This document shows, one piece after another, positions 1 to 10,356 of a DNA stretch of 64,000 nt. Within the stretch, counting starts at the first letter, position 1; the number at the start of each line of letters is the position of its first letter. The notes under the pieces were generated by a model. The model saw only the letters and a list, made by a program, of their open reading frames with translations, was not told the DNA's origin and did no database searches. The DNA comes from Mycolicibacterium rufum. Its GTDB lineage: Bacteria > Actinomycetota > Actinomycetes > Mycobacteriales > Mycobacteriaceae. The position numbers were made by a program, and so were the translations under genes. Location: positions 3,844,001 through 3,908,000 of the forward strand of contig NZ_CP092427.2 in NCBI RefSeq assembly GCF_022374875.2, given 5' to 3'.

Positions 1-1130
1 GTGCCGTCGCCCAGGAACTTGTTGATGTGCCCGCCGGCGTCGACCACGGCGGGCACGACGATCTCGAACAGCGCGTTGAGTCGGGCGACGGTGTCCTCGG
101 CCGTGTTGACCTCGGCGAACGCGGTGAAGTCGCGGATGTCGAGGAACATGACGCTGACATCGCGACGTTCGCCTGTGAACGCATCGTCGCCCTGCGCCAG
201 AAGCCGCGCCGACAACGCCGGGTCGACATAGGTTCCGAAGGCCACCTGAAGTCGTTGCCGCTCGGCCAATCCCTCCTGCATGCGATTGAACGATGCTGCG
301 AGCGCACCCAGATCATCGTCCTGGACCACCGGCAGCCGCTGGCTGTAGTCGCCGGCCGCAACCCGTTCTGTGCCTCTCGCCAGGTCGCGTACCGGCAGGA
401 AGGACTGGGAGAAGGCTGCTCCGACGTTGAGCGGAACCGCGTAACCGACCGTCATCGCCGCCCCGATGGCGACGGCGATCACCGGTTCGCCGCCGCCGCG
501 CATGAGCACGGCCCCCAACATCGCGCCGGACATGGCGTTGCCGAAGACCGCGCCGAGCATGGCCACGTTCGACCAGGACGAGAACGTCGGGCGGGCGCGG
601 GGCAGGGAGTCACCGATGCCGCTGCCGCCGGCGATGGCCATTCGGACGGGGCGCATCGCGCCCTCGAGGAAGCTGCGCACGCCGACGAGTTGGACGCCGA
701 TACCCACGGCGGCGCCCAGCAGCGCGTACTGCGCCAGTCGCGGCGCGCCGGCGCCGGCGACTGCGCCAACGGCGACGGCCGTGGCGCCGACCGACACGCC
801 CGTGCCCGCCACCGCCCGGAGGACTGTCCTCCGGGCCCAGGTGTACGTGGCCTGCAGTGCCGTCATCGGTTCGATGTCCTGGCCGGCCGCCCACTGCTCG
901 ACGAGACGGATGCTGCCACGCCCGGGAAGGACGTTGATGAACGCCACCACCGGCATCGCGACCACGATGACCACGGCGGCTTCGACGTAGTTCGTCGACC
1001 CCTCGAACGCGACGACGACGCAGGCGCACACCAGCAGAACCGACAGCACGATCGTGCACGTCGCCGCGAACAGAGCCCACGAATACCGCGGAGCGTGCCG
1101 GTCCCACGCCCATTGCCAGATGCGGTCCAT
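1..1130 (-). CDS. membrane-anchored class III adenylate cyclase (partial, 3' end outside window)
   Basis: This gene runs off the left edge; 376 residues are visible, starting at ATG 1128-1130. It should make cAMP from ATP at the membrane. Six hydrophobic segments (about residues 18-42, 49-68, 102-126, 131-150, 185-210 and 215-243) are followed by a HAMP region (about 245-295, with RVAAGDYSQRLP and FNRMQEGLAE) and the start of a cyclase domain. The first metal-binding aspartate lies in VMFLDIRDFTAF (about 328-339) and the second conserved block INKFLGDG is the last thing in the window. The lysine of that block is the adenine-specifying residue of class III enzymes. The architecture matches the Rv1318c/Rv1319c/Rv1320c/Rv3645 group. 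It is divergent from fadD, with a leaderless-type -10 in front. The C-terminal transition-state residues cannot be checked here. Confidence 0.9.
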   Translation of the reverse strand, partial: MDRIWQWAWDRHAPRYSWALFAATCTIVLSVLLVCACVVVAFEGSTNYVEAAVVIVVAMPVVAFINVLPGRGSIRLVEQWAAGQDIEPMTALQATYTWARRTVLRAVAGTGVSVGATAVAVGAVAGAGAPRLAQYALLGAAVGIGVQLVGVRSFLEGAMRPVRMAIAGGSGIGDSLPRARPTFSSWSNVAMLGAVFGNAMSGAMLGAVLMRGGGEPVIAVAIGAAMTVGYAVPLNVGAAFSQSFLPVRDLARGTERVAAGDYSQRLPVVQDDDLGALAASFNRMQEGLAERQRLQVAFGTYVDPALSARLLAQGDDAFTGERRDVSVMFLDIRDFTAFAEVNTAEDTVARLNALFEIVVPAVVDAGGHINKFLGDG

Positions 1131-1136
1131 GCCGGG

Positions 1137-1142
1137 AGATTA
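1137..1142 (-). promoter_or_regulatory. -10 element of the adenylate cyclase gene
   Basis: TAATCT on the minus strand lies 6 nt before the cyclase ATG, the spacing expected when the start codon is also the transcription start (leaderless mRNA). Confidence 0.55.
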
Positions 1143-1243
1143 GAGGGCCGCCTGCGCTGTCACCGGCTTTTCGGTTGTCCGGGGGCGGGGTGAAGAACAG
1201 GTGCGAATACCGCCGTGCCGCCGACACCCGGGCCGCTCGCGGC

Positions 1244-1249
1244 TAGCCT
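1244..1249 (+). promoter_or_regulatory. -10 element of fadD
   Basis: TAGCCT is followed by 6 nt and then the ATG at 1256. This fits a leaderless promoter and supports that start codon. Confidence 0.55.
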
Positions 1250-1255
1250 GGCCGC

Positions 1256-2908
1256 ATGCTGGGTTTGATGCAGGACCGGCCGTTGATGATCTCGTCGCTG
1301 ATCGACTACGCGGCGGCCTTCCACGGTGACACCGAGATCGTGTCGCGCCTTCCGGAGGGTCACGTGCGGCGCTCGTCGTGGCGGCAGGTCGGTGAGGCGT
1401 CCAAGCAGGTCGCCAACGCGTTGACCGAACTCGGTGTGCAGCAAGGTGACCGGATCGCGACGCTGGCCTGGAACAGCGATCGCCACCTCGCGCTGTACTT
1501 CGGTGTGTCCGGGACCGGCGCGGTGATGCACACCGTGAACCCCCGGCTGTTCCCCGAGCAGATCGCCTACATCATCAACCACGCCGAGGACCGAGTCCTG
1601 TTCTTCGACATCACCTTTGCGCCGCTGGTCGCCCGGCTCGCCCCCGAACTGACCACGGTGCAGACCTACGTGGTGATGACCGACCGCGAGCACATGCCCG
1701 AGGTGCCGGGGATCCCGGAGGGGGCTCTGCTGTGCTGGGACGAGTTCGTCGGCCGGCAGTCCACCCACTACGACTGGCCCGAGTTCGACGAGCTCAGTGC
1801 GTCGTCGCTGTGCTACACGTCCGGGACCACCGGCAACCCGAAAGGCGTTCTGTACTCGCATCGTTCGACGATGCTGCACACGCTGATGGCCGCCGCGCGC
1901 GATGCCAACGACGTGCACAGCGGGTCGGTGATCCTGCTCGTGGTGCCGATGTTCCACGCCAATGCCTGGGGCACGCCGTACACCGCCGCGATGGTCGGCG
2001 CCAAACTGGTGCTGCCCGGTCCGCATCTCGACGGCGAATCGGTGTACCAACTGATGAAAGCCGAGGGCGTCAACCAGTCCCAGGGTGTGCCGACCGTGTG
2101 GATGATGCTGTTCTCCTACCTCGACGAGCACCCCGAGATCGATCCGCATGAACTGGGTCTGCGCATCGCCGGCACGGGCGGTGCGGCGCTGCCGTTGTCG
2201 ATGATCGAACGGTTCGAGCGGGACTTCGGTGCGCAGGCCATGCAAGGCTGGGGGATGACCGAGACGTCGCCGCTGTGCGTGATCGGCCGGCTACTGCCCA
2301 AGCACGCGAAGCTCTCCGAGGCCGAGAAGCACCAGATCATGCTCAAGCAGGGCCGGGGGATCTGCGGGGTGGAGCTGAAGATCGTCGACGACGACGGCAA
2401 CCGGTTGCCCTGGGACGGGAAGGCTTTCGGTGAGGTGTGGGTGCGGGGGCCGTGGATCGCCAGCGGCTACTTCAAGGGTGAGGGCGGCGACAAGCTCGAC
2501 GCCGAGGGCTTCTTCCCGACCGGAGACGTCGCAACCATCGATCCGGACGGTTACCTGCAGCTGGTCGACCGCGCCAAGGATGTGATCAAGTCCGGCGGCG
2601 AGTGGGTGAGTTCGATCGATCTGGAGAACGCGGCCACCGGACATCCGGCGGTCGCCGAGGCGGCGGTGATCGGAGTGCCGCACCCCAAGTGGCAGGAACG
2701 GCCGCTGCTGCTGGTGGTGTTGCGCAAGGGGCAGAGCGCGAGCCGCGAGGAGATTCTGGACTATCTGGCCGGTGAGGTCGCCAAGTGGTGGCTGCCCGAC
2801 GATGTCGTGTTCGTCGACGAGTTGCCGCACACCGCGACGGGCAAGATCCTCAAGCTCGAGCTGCGGCGGCAGTACAGGGACCATCAGCTCCCCGGGGTCA
2901 GCTCCTGA
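1256..2908 (+). CDS. fadD: AlkK-like fatty-acid--CoA ligase
   Basis: A 550-residue ANL-superfamily enzyme that activates a fatty acid to its CoA thioester through an acyl-AMP intermediate. The AMP-binding P-loop [12 protein letters not shown] is at about 186-197, the adenine-pocket block [10 protein letters not shown] at about 331-340, the hinge region [16 protein letters not shown] at about 437-452, and the C-terminal catalytic lysine in [14 protein letters not shown] near 531. The N-terminus MLGLMQDRP is typical of the medium/long-chain AlkK-like branch, and the whole length fits the family. It is convergent with the SDR gene on the other strand, their ends overlapping by 11 bp. Chain-length preference cannot be read from the sequence. 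The fadD number in mycobacterial nomenclature is not assigned here. Confidence 0.92.
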   Translation: MLGLMQDRPLMISSLIDYAAAFHGDTEIVSRLPEGHVRRSSWRQVGEASKQVANALTELGVQQGDRIATLAWNSDRHLALYFGVSGTGAVMHTVNPRLFPEQIAYIINHAEDRVLFFDITFAPLVARLAPELTTVQTYVVMTDREHMPEVPGIPEGALLCWDEFVGRQSTHYDWPEFDELSASSLCYTSGTTGNPKGVLYSHRSTMLHTLMAAARDANDVHSGSVILLVVPMFHANAWGTPYTAAMVGAKLVLPGPHLDGESVYQLMKAEGVNQSQGVPTVWMMLFSYLDEHPEIDPHELGLRIAGTGGAALPLSMIERFERDFGAQAMQGWGMTETSPLCVIGRLLPKHAKLSEAEKHQIMLKQGRGICGVELKIVDDDGNRLPWDGKAFGEVWVRGPWIASGYFKGEGGDKLDAEGFFPTGDVATIDPDGYLQLVDRAKDVIKSGGEWVSSIDLENAATGHPAVAEAAVIGVPHPKWQERPLLLVVLRKGQSASREEILDYLAGEVAKWWLPDDVVFVDELPHTATGKILKLELRRQYRDHQLPGVSS

Positions 2909-3734
2909 CCGGCGACATCTTCGCGGCGATCTCCTCGACGGTCCACGGGGGCGCGTCGTGGTGGTCCCGGTAGGCGAGGATCTCCGGTGCCGGACGGCCG
3001 AAGCGGCCGACGAATCCGCCTGCGGCGATGAAGATCTGGCCGGTGACGCCGACGGCCAGATCGCTGACCAGGTACGCGTAGGTGGGTGCGGCGTACTCGG
3101 GCGGCGCCGCGTCCAGGGCGCCCTGCATGCTGAGGTCGTCGAGCAGACCGCGCCGGTTCAGCTCCGCGATGTGGGCTTCATACTCCGGCCCGGTGGACAG
3201 CCGGGTCTTCGCGCCGGGGCACACCACGTTGGCGCGCACGCCGTGTTCGGCGAGTTCGGCCGCGATTGCGAGTGTCAGCCCGTTGACGGCGCCCTTGCCC
3301 GCCGGGTACCCGGTGCCGCCGTAATCGCCGAGGAACGCGAACGAGCTGGTGTTGACGATCGCGCCCGCTCCCTGCTCGGCCATCACCGGCGCGGCCGCGC
3401 GGCAGGTCTGGAATACCGTGCCCAGGTGGGCGTCGATCAACTCCTGGAACTGTGCCGGCGTGATCGTCAGGATCGACGAGCCGGCGGGCTCGGCGGTCCC
3501 GGCGCAGTTGACCAGGATGTCGAGGCGGCCGAACTCACGCAGACAGGCGCCGATCACATCGTCGGCGACCGCCGGGTCCGACGGCGACCCCGCATATCCG
3601 ACGGCGCCTGAAACCTGCTGTGCCGCACGGTCGACGGCGTCGGGGTCCCGTCCGTTGACCACTACCCCGGCACCCCGTTCGGCCAGCAGTGCCGCCACCG
3701 CCAACCCGACGCCGCGCGTGCCGCCGACCACCAC
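2898..3734 (-). CDS. short-chain dehydrogenase/reductase
   Basis: A classical SDR with the dinucleotide-binding variant GGTRGVG close to its N-terminus, the NCAG motif, the catalytic serine in NTSSFAF and the YPAGK pair (Y-x3-K). It should use NAD(P)(H) on an alcohol or ketone; the substrate is unknown. It is the last gene of the minus-strand redox operon and begins around the stop codon of the KSI-like gene. The start is uncertain. The first usable GTG (3734) would cut into the first beta strand, and the reading frame upstream encodes ASLSGRGA, which looks like a normal SDR N-terminus but offers only CTG or ATT as start codons before an in-frame stop at 3789-3791. A rare start coupled to the upstream stop is therefore possible. 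Confidence 0.85.
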   Translation of the reverse strand: MVVGGTRGVGLAVAALLAERGAGVVVNGRDPDAVDRAAQQVSGAVGYAGSPSDPAVADDVIGACLREFGRLDILVNCAGTAEPAGSSILTITPAQFQELIDAHLGTVFQTCRAAAPVMAEQGAGAIVNTSSFAFLGDYGGTGYPAGKGAVNGLTLAIAAELAEHGVRANVVCPGAKTRLSTGPEYEAHIAELNRRGLLDDLSMQGALDAAPPEYAAPTYAYLVSDLAVGVTGQIFIAAGGFVGRFGRPAPEILAYRDHHDAPPWTVEEIAAKMSPVRS

Positions 3735-3759
3735 CGCGCCGCGGCCGGACAGCGATGCG

Positions 3760-4203
3760 CTAATTCGTGGTCCCTGCTTCGGCGAACGTCATCGCGTCCA
3801 TGTTCCAGTAGCCGCGCAGGTTGGTGATCAGCCCCGCGTCGTTCACCCGGTAGGTGAACACGCCGCGGACCGTCGCGACGAACCCGTTCGGAAACGTGGT
3901 CTCCAGCACCAGGATGTAGGCGATCTCGCGTGCGCTGCTCGAGGGGAACGTCTCTTCGCAGGTGACCCGTAGCCGGTTGGGGCCGATGTTGGCGTCGTAG
4001 AAAGCGGCGAGCGCCGCCTTGCCGCGCACGCCGGTGCCGTCGGGGTTGGTGACGGCCTCGCCGATGGGGTCCTCGACGACGATGTCGTCGGACATCAGGG
4101 CGAGCCAGCCCTCCCGGTCGCCGTTCTGGACGCAGCGCCAGGAGGCCTGCGACGCGGCGACGACCGGGGCGAGTGCCACGGTGCCGGTGTCAGGATCGGG
4201 CAT
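3760..4203 (-). CDS. KSI-like / SnoaL-fold protein (Rv0760c-type)
   Basis: A 147-residue single-domain protein of the NTF2/ketosteroid-isomerase fold. Blocks such as SQASWRCVQNGDREGWLALM, DDIVVEDPIG and LRGYWNMDAMTF closely resemble what I remember of M. tuberculosis Rv0760c, a structurally characterised protein that binds steroid-like ligands. The EDPIG segment sits where KSI-family proteins carry an acidic active-site residue. It begins 6 nt downstream of the adhB stop codon, so the two are surely cotranscribed, as Rv0760c and Rv0761c are. Whether it is an isomerase or only a carrier cannot be decided from sequence. Confidence 0.85.
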   Translation of the reverse strand: MPDPDTGTVALAPVVAASQASWRCVQNGDREGWLALMSDDIVVEDPIGEAVTNPDGTGVRGKAALAAFYDANIGPNRLRVTCEETFPSSSAREIAYILVLETTFPNGFVATVRGVFTYRVNDAGLITNLRGYWNMDAMTFAEAGTTN

Positions 4204-4209
4204 GTGGAC

Positions 4210-5343
4210 CTACCGGTCGGCGTCGGTGTAGCGGATCACGCCGCGGATGTTGCGGCCCTCCAGCATGTCCTTGTAGCCCTCGTTGATCTGCTCCAGCTTG
4301 TACTGCCGGGTGACCATGTCGTCGAGGTTGAGCCGGCCGGCCTTGTACATCGACAGCAGCTGCGGGATGTCGAAGTGTGGATTGCCGCCGCCGAAGATGG
4401 TGCCCTGCAGGTTCTTCTGCAGCAGCGTCAGCATCGACAGGTTCAGCGTCACATCGGAGCTGGCCATGTTCGCGACCGCGGTGACGACACACGTGCCGCC
4501 CTTGGCGGTGATGTTGAGGTAGTTGTCGATCTCTTCGCCCTTGAGCTCACCGGTGGTGATGATGGTCTTCGACGCCATCCGGCCCTGGGTGACCTCGGCG
4601 ACGCCCATCATCGCGCTGCCGATGTCGGGATAGGCGTGGGTGGCGCCGAACTTGAGCGCCTGGTCGCGCTTCCACTCGACCGGGTCGATGGCGAAGATAT
4701 TACGGGCGCCCGCGTTGAGCGCTCCCTGCAGCGCGCCCATGCCGACGCCGCCGATGCCGGCGATCACGACGTCGTCGCCGGGCCGGATGTTCGCGCTGCG
4801 GACCGCCGAGCCGTAGCCGGTGGTCACGCCGCAGCCGACGAGGCAGGCCACCTCGAACGGGATGGACGGGTCGATCTTCACCACCGAGCTCTTGTGGACG
4901 ACCATGTACGGGCTGAACGTGCCGAGCAGGGTCATCGGGATGACGGGGGTGCCGTCCTTGACCGCGTGGATGCGGTGGGTGTTGTCGGAGACCGCGGTGC
5001 CCTGTAGCAGCATCGCGCCCAGGTCGCAGAGGTTGCGCAGCCCGGCCTGACAGGACGGGCAGGAACCGCAGGACGGGATGAAGGAGAGCACCACGTGGTC
5101 GCCGGGCTCGAGGCCCTCGACGCCAGGGCCGACCTCGGTGACGATGCCGGCGCCCTCGTGGCCGCCCAGCACCGGGAAGCCGGCCATCGGGATGTCACCG
5201 GTGACCAGGTGGTGGTCGGAATGGCACATCCCGGACGCTTCCATCTGGATCTTGACCTCGTCCTTGACGGGGTCGCCGATCTCGATCTCCTCGATCGACC
5301 AGGGCTGATTGAACTCCCAGATCAGAGCGCCTTTGGTCTTCAT
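4210..5343 (-). CDS. adhB: NDMA-dependent-type zinc alcohol dehydrogenase
   Basis: A 377-residue medium-chain, zinc-containing alcohol dehydrogenase. The catalytic zinc region reads GMCHSDHH (Cys40) and GGHEGAG (His62, Glu63). The four structural-zinc cysteines are at 92, 95, 98 and 106 in CGSCPSCQAGLRNLC. The Rossmann motif is IAGIGGVGMG. It matches the Rv0761c AdhB family, in which the nicotinamide cofactor is thought to stay bound and to be recycled by an electron acceptor linked to mycofactocin. The ATG at 5341-5343 is chosen because AGGAG lies just upstream (reading gcaggagatATG) and MKTKGALIW is the usual family start. A longer reading frame starting at 5379 would run through a palindrome and is rejected. 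It has its own promoter-like region with two palindromes. Confidence 0.92.
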   Translation of the reverse strand: MKTKGALIWEFNQPWSIEEIEIGDPVKDEVKIQMEASGMCHSDHHLVTGDIPMAGFPVLGGHEGAGIVTEVGPGVEGLEPGDHVVLSFIPSCGSCPSCQAGLRNLCDLGAMLLQGTAVSDNTHRIHAVKDGTPVIPMTLLGTFSPYMVVHKSSVVKIDPSIPFEVACLVGCGVTTGYGSAVRSANIRPGDDVVIAGIGGVGMGALQGALNAGARNIFAIDPVEWKRDQALKFGATHAYPDIGSAMMGVAEVTQGRMASKTIITTGELKGEEIDNYLNITAKGGTCVVTAVANMASSDVTLNLSMLTLLQKNLQGTIFGGGNPHFDIPQLLSMYKAGRLNLDDMVTRQYKLEQINEGYKDMLEGRNIRGVIRYTDADR

Positions 5344-5377
5344 ATCTCCTGCTTTCGACGGGTGCCTCTGCCACCAC

Positions 5378-5392
5378 ACTAGAGGCTCTAGT
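5378..5392. promoter_or_regulatory. perfect 15-bp palindrome upstream of adhB (candidate operator)
   Basis: ACTAGAG-G-CTCTAGT is a perfect inverted repeat with one central base. It lies 35 bp before the adhB ATG and overlaps -10-like hexamers on the minus strand (TAACTA, TAGTGT). This is the normal position of a repressor operator. The cognate regulator is not known. Confidence 0.5.
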
Positions 5393-5411
5393 TAGCCACA
5401 TCACAGGGCCC

Positions 5412-5427
5412 CCAAGCAACCGCTTGG
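5412..5427. promoter_or_regulatory. inverted repeat CCAAGC-N4-GCTTGG between Rv0762c-like gene and adhB
   Basis: A 6+4+6 inverted repeat in the 92-bp gap between the Rv0762c-like stop and adhB. It could be a second operator half-site pair or a weak terminator; there is no T-run on either side. Confidence 0.35.
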
Positions 5428-5435
5428 TGGTGTGC

Positions 5436-7547
<2,112 letters not shown>

Positions 7548-7551
<4 letters not shown>

Positions 7552-8369
7552 GAGAGGTTCTCCTCGTTCAGCGTGAGCTTCTGGCGATCCTTGCTCTGCG
7601 CCAACGGTGCTTCGGGCTGCAGCTCCATGTTCGCGATGAACCCGCCGCGCGGCGTCTCGGCGACGAACGTGATCGCCCGGGCGAGGTCGGCGGCGCGCAG
7701 GAAGTAGTCGTGCCGGGCCTGACCCCACTTGGCCCAGTCCTCCAGCGCGGGGCCGATCAGCTCGGCGGGCAGGCTCCAGCCCATCGACGTCTTGGTGGGG
7801 CCGGGATGCACGATCGACGCGCGCACGCCGGTGCCCTCGAGCTCCATCTGATAGTTGGTGACCATGGCGACCAGCGCCGCCTTGGCCGCGCCGTAGGCGC
7901 CCATGTGCGGGCGCTGCCGCAACGCGACGTCGGAGCCGACGAAGATCAGGTCGCCGCGCTGGCGTTCGAGCATCCCGGGGAGCACCGCGGCGGCGACGCG
8001 GTTGGCGCCGATGAGGTGGATCTGCACCTGCGACTCGAACTGCTCGGTGCTGATCGCGTCGAGCTTGCCGAAGTAGGTGTCACCGGCGCCGGCGACGAGC
8101 ACCTCGATGTCGCCGAGTGTCGAGGTGGCCTGTTCGACGCACGCCTTGACCGAGTCGGGATCGGTGACGTCGAGGTGCACCGCGACGGCCTCGCCGCCTG
8201 CGGCACGAATCTGCTCGACGATCTCCTGGCATTTCTCCACCCGGCGGGCGCCGAGAGCCACCGGGAAACCGTGGGCGGCGAGGTCGACGGCGGTGGCGGC
8301 GCCGATGCCGGAGGACGCTCCGGCGACCAGCGCGGGCCTGCGGTCGGGCAGGGGATCGAAACGCGGCAT
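7548..8369 (-). CDS. short-chain dehydrogenase (Rv0765c-type)
   Basis: A 273-residue classical SDR between CYP123 and CYP51. It shows GASSGIG near residue 18, the AGAG variant of the NNAG motif, the catalytic serine in FVGSDVA and the pair YGAAK. It probably oxidises or reduces a product of one of the neighbouring P450s. Its stop overlaps the CYP51 start (ATGA), so it is coupled to it. Start ATG 8369 gives a normal N-terminus. Its C-terminal tail after EAPLAQ is polar and has no obvious domain. Confidence 0.88.
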
Positions 8370-8381
8370 GGGAGAGGCCTT

Positions 8382-9590
8382 TCAGCGCACGGTCACGTGG
8401 ATGGGCAGGTGGGCGAATCCGCGGACGTTGCTCGAGTGCACGCGGACCGCGTTGGCTTCGTCCACCTCGTAGTCCCGGATCCGGGTGAACAGTTCGGCCA
8501 GCGCCACCCGGGCCTCCATCCGGGCCAGGTGGGCGCCCAGGCAGAAATGCGCACCGCTGCCGAAACTCATGAGTTTCGAGCCGATCTCACGTCCGATGAC
8601 GTAGTCGTCGGGGTCGTCGAAGACCCGTTCGTCGCGGTGCGCCGAGCCCGGCAACAGCAGCAGCACGTCCCCGTCGGGGATCACGGTGTCGTAGAGCGTG
8701 AGCTCGCCGACGACGGTGCGCGCGAGGATCTGGCTGGAGGTGTCGTAGCGCAGCGTCTCCTCGACCCACAGCGGCACCCGGCTCAGATCGTCGTAGACCG
8801 GCCTGAGCTGATCGGGGTTGCGGTGACCCCAGAAGGCGGCGTTGGCCAGCAGCTTGGTGGTCGTCTCGTTGCCGGCGATCACCATCAGGAACATGAAGCC
8901 CAGGATCTCGTCGTCGGTGAGGCGGTCCCCGTCGATCTCGGCTTCGAGCAGTGCCGAGGTCAGGTCGTCGGTCGGCGTGGACCGGCGCTCGGCCACCATG
9001 TTCTGGTAGTACACGATCAGGTTGATCGAGGCCTCGACTGCCGCGGGCGGCACGTCGGTCACCCCTTCGTCGCGGTGCATCACCCCGTCGGCCCAGGCGC
9101 GGACCTGCGCGCGGTCGGCGTCCGGCACCCCCATCAGCTCGGAGATGACGTCCATCGGTAGCTTGCCCGCGAATTCGTCGACATAGTCGACCGTTTCGCC
9201 GTCGGCGGCCTTGGCGAGCATGGTGTCGAGGTGCGCGAGCGCGATCTCGGTGACCCGCGGCTCGAGCTCCCTGATACGGCGCGGGGTGAAGCCCTTGGAG
9301 ACCAGGGTGCGCAGGCGCAGGTGCGCGGGGTCGTCCATTGCGAGGAACGACATCGTCTTCGACGCGTGCGGGCCGCGCGAGGCCGGATCGAGCGACACCC
9401 CGAACTTGTTCGACAGCGTTGTGCTGTTACGGAATCCGGTCAGCACGTCGCGGTGCCGCGACAGCGCCCAGAAGCCGAGCTCCGGATTGCGATAGAGCGG
9501 GGCCTCGTCGCGCAGCCGCCGATAGTACGGATAGGGGTCCTCGTGGAAGTCGTAATCGTAAGGATCCAGCAGGATCTCGCTGACGGTCAT
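8382..9590 (-). CDS. cyp123: cytochrome P450 CYP123
   Basis: A 402-residue soluble P450 at the Rv0766c position. The I-helix is AGNETTTKLL (about 237-246), the ExxR block EETLRYDTSS, and the haem loop FGSGAHFCLGAHLARME has its cysteine near 349. The ATG at 9588-9590 overlaps the TetR stop codon (ATGA). It probably shares the ferredoxin encoded three genes downstream. Its substrate is not established; the setting between a TetR regulator and SDR/CYP51 suggests a lipid or sterol-like compound. Confidence 0.93.
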   Translation of the reverse strand: MTVSEILLDPYDYDFHEDPYPYYRRLRDEAPLYRNPELGFWALSRHRDVLTGFRNSTTLSNKFGVSLDPASRGPHASKTMSFLAMDDPAHLRLRTLVSKGFTPRRIRELEPRVTEIALAHLDTMLAKAADGETVDYVDEFAGKLPMDVISELMGVPDADRAQVRAWADGVMHRDEGVTDVPPAAVEASINLIVYYQNMVAERRSTPTDDLTSALLEAEIDGDRLTDDEILGFMFLMVIAGNETTTKLLANAAFWGHRNPDQLRPVYDDLSRVPLWVEETLRYDTSSQILARTVVGELTLYDTVIPDGDVLLLLPGSAHRDERVFDDPDDYVIGREIGSKLMSFGSGAHFCLGAHLARMEARVALAELFTRIRDYEVDEANAVRVHSSNVRGFAHLPIHVTVR

Positions 9591-10183
9591 TTCTCGTCTC
9601 CGACGATGAGGCCGACCACGTAGCTCAGTCGATCGGCGATCTGGTGGTAGGTGAACGCGCCGCTGCCCGCGTTGACCAACGCGCCGAAGAACGTCATCTC
9701 CAGTGCGGCCAGGGTGCGGGGGTCGGCATCGGGGCCCACGGCCGAGCGGATGCGCCGGTGGATCTCGCCGCCGATGCGGTCGCGCACGGTGCGCACCGAG
9801 GGATCGTTGCCCGAGAGCAGCGCGGTCGTGCACGCGGCAGCCACCTCCGGTTCGTCGGCCACCGTCAGCGCCATGCTGCGCAGTGTCTTCTCGACCCGGC
9901 TCGCGGTGCTGTCGTTGACATCGGTGAAGTACTCCACCTGCTGCACGAGATTCAGGTAGATCTCCGCGATCAGGTGGTTCTTCGACGAGAAGTAGGTGTA
10001 GGCGGTGGCCGGCGCCACCTTCGCCCGTGCCGCCACCGCGCGCACGGTCAGCTCCGCGTACGACGATTCGCGCAGCATTTCCAGACCGGCGTCGAGCACC
10101 CTGCGGAACGTCTCTTCCTGCCGCCGGTTGCGACGCGCTGACCGGTCGGCCTCGGTGAGCGCGGCAACGGCATCACTGGACAC
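9587..10183 (-). CDS. TetR-family regulator of the CYP123-CYP51 operon
   Basis: A 198-residue TetR-type repressor. The helix-turn-helix region reads LTVRAVAARAKVAPATAYTYF (conserved core AxxAxVxxATxYxYF) at about 46-66, followed by SSKNHLIAEI. The C-terminal ligand domain is divergent, as usual. It is the first gene of the minus-strand operon (Rv0767c position) and is divergent from aldA. It starts with GTG 10183, with a -10 6 nt upstream, so the mRNA looks leaderless. A GGACA-N2-TGTCC palindrome covers its start codon and a second copy lies before aldA, which points to autoregulation and control of the divergent gene. Confidence 0.88.
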   Translation of the reverse strand: MSSDAVAALTEADRSARRNRRQEETFRRVLDAGLEMLRESSYAELTVRAVAARAKVAPATAYTYFSSKNHLIAEIYLNLVQQVEYFTDVNDSTASRVEKTLRSMALTVADEPEVAAACTTALLSGNDPSVRTVRDRIGGEIHRRIRSAVGPDADPRTLAALEMTFFGALVNAGSGAFTYHQIADRLSYVVGLIVGDEK

Positions 10184-10190
10184 TTGTCCA
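10177..10190. promoter_or_regulatory. candidate TetR operator, copy 1
   Basis: TGGACA-CT-TGTCCA, a perfect 6+2+6 palindrome, covers the GTG start of the TetR gene and touches its -10. A matching core (GGACA-N2-TGTCC) lies at 10322-10333, so both divergent transcripts carry one copy near their start points. Confidence 0.6.
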
Positions 10191-10195
10191 AGTTA
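10190..10195 (-). promoter_or_regulatory. -10 element of the TetR-CYP123-CYP51 operon
   Basis: TAACTT on the minus strand, 6 nt before the GTG start at 10183; a leaderless arrangement overlapped by operator copy 1. Confidence 0.5.
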
Positions 10196-10275
10196 TCCGA
10201 CACGGTGCTCGGCAGGCAAGCTTCTGTGCAAAAGCCCTGTCAGAAACGTTGATCGAGTGATCGGAGGAGGCACCC

Positions 10276-10305
10276 TTGCCTGGCGAGTACGACGCGGGCT
10301 ATGGT
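10276..10305 (+). promoter_or_regulatory. promoter of the aldA gene group
   Basis: TTGCCT (10276-10281), 18 nt, then TATGGT (10300-10305) make a SigA-like promoter. Transcription should begin near 10312, leaving a leader of about 45 nt that contains operator copy 2 and the ribosome site GGGAGG at 10347-10352. Confidence 0.5.
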
Positions 10306-10321
10306 GCGACAGACAGATATC

Positions 10322-10333
10322 GGACAACTGTCC
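10322..10333. promoter_or_regulatory. candidate TetR operator, copy 2
   Basis: GGACA-AC-TGTCC, the same core as the palindrome over the divergent TetR start 144 bp away. It would lie about 10-20 nt downstream of the aldA start point, a repressing position. Confidence 0.6.
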
Positions 10334-10356
10334 AGGGACGCAGACAGGGAGGTCGG

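Noticed and set aside
5344..5379. N-terminal extension of adhB
   Set aside because: It would place the start inside a promoter-like region, and the downstream ATG has a good ribosome site and the usual family N-terminus.
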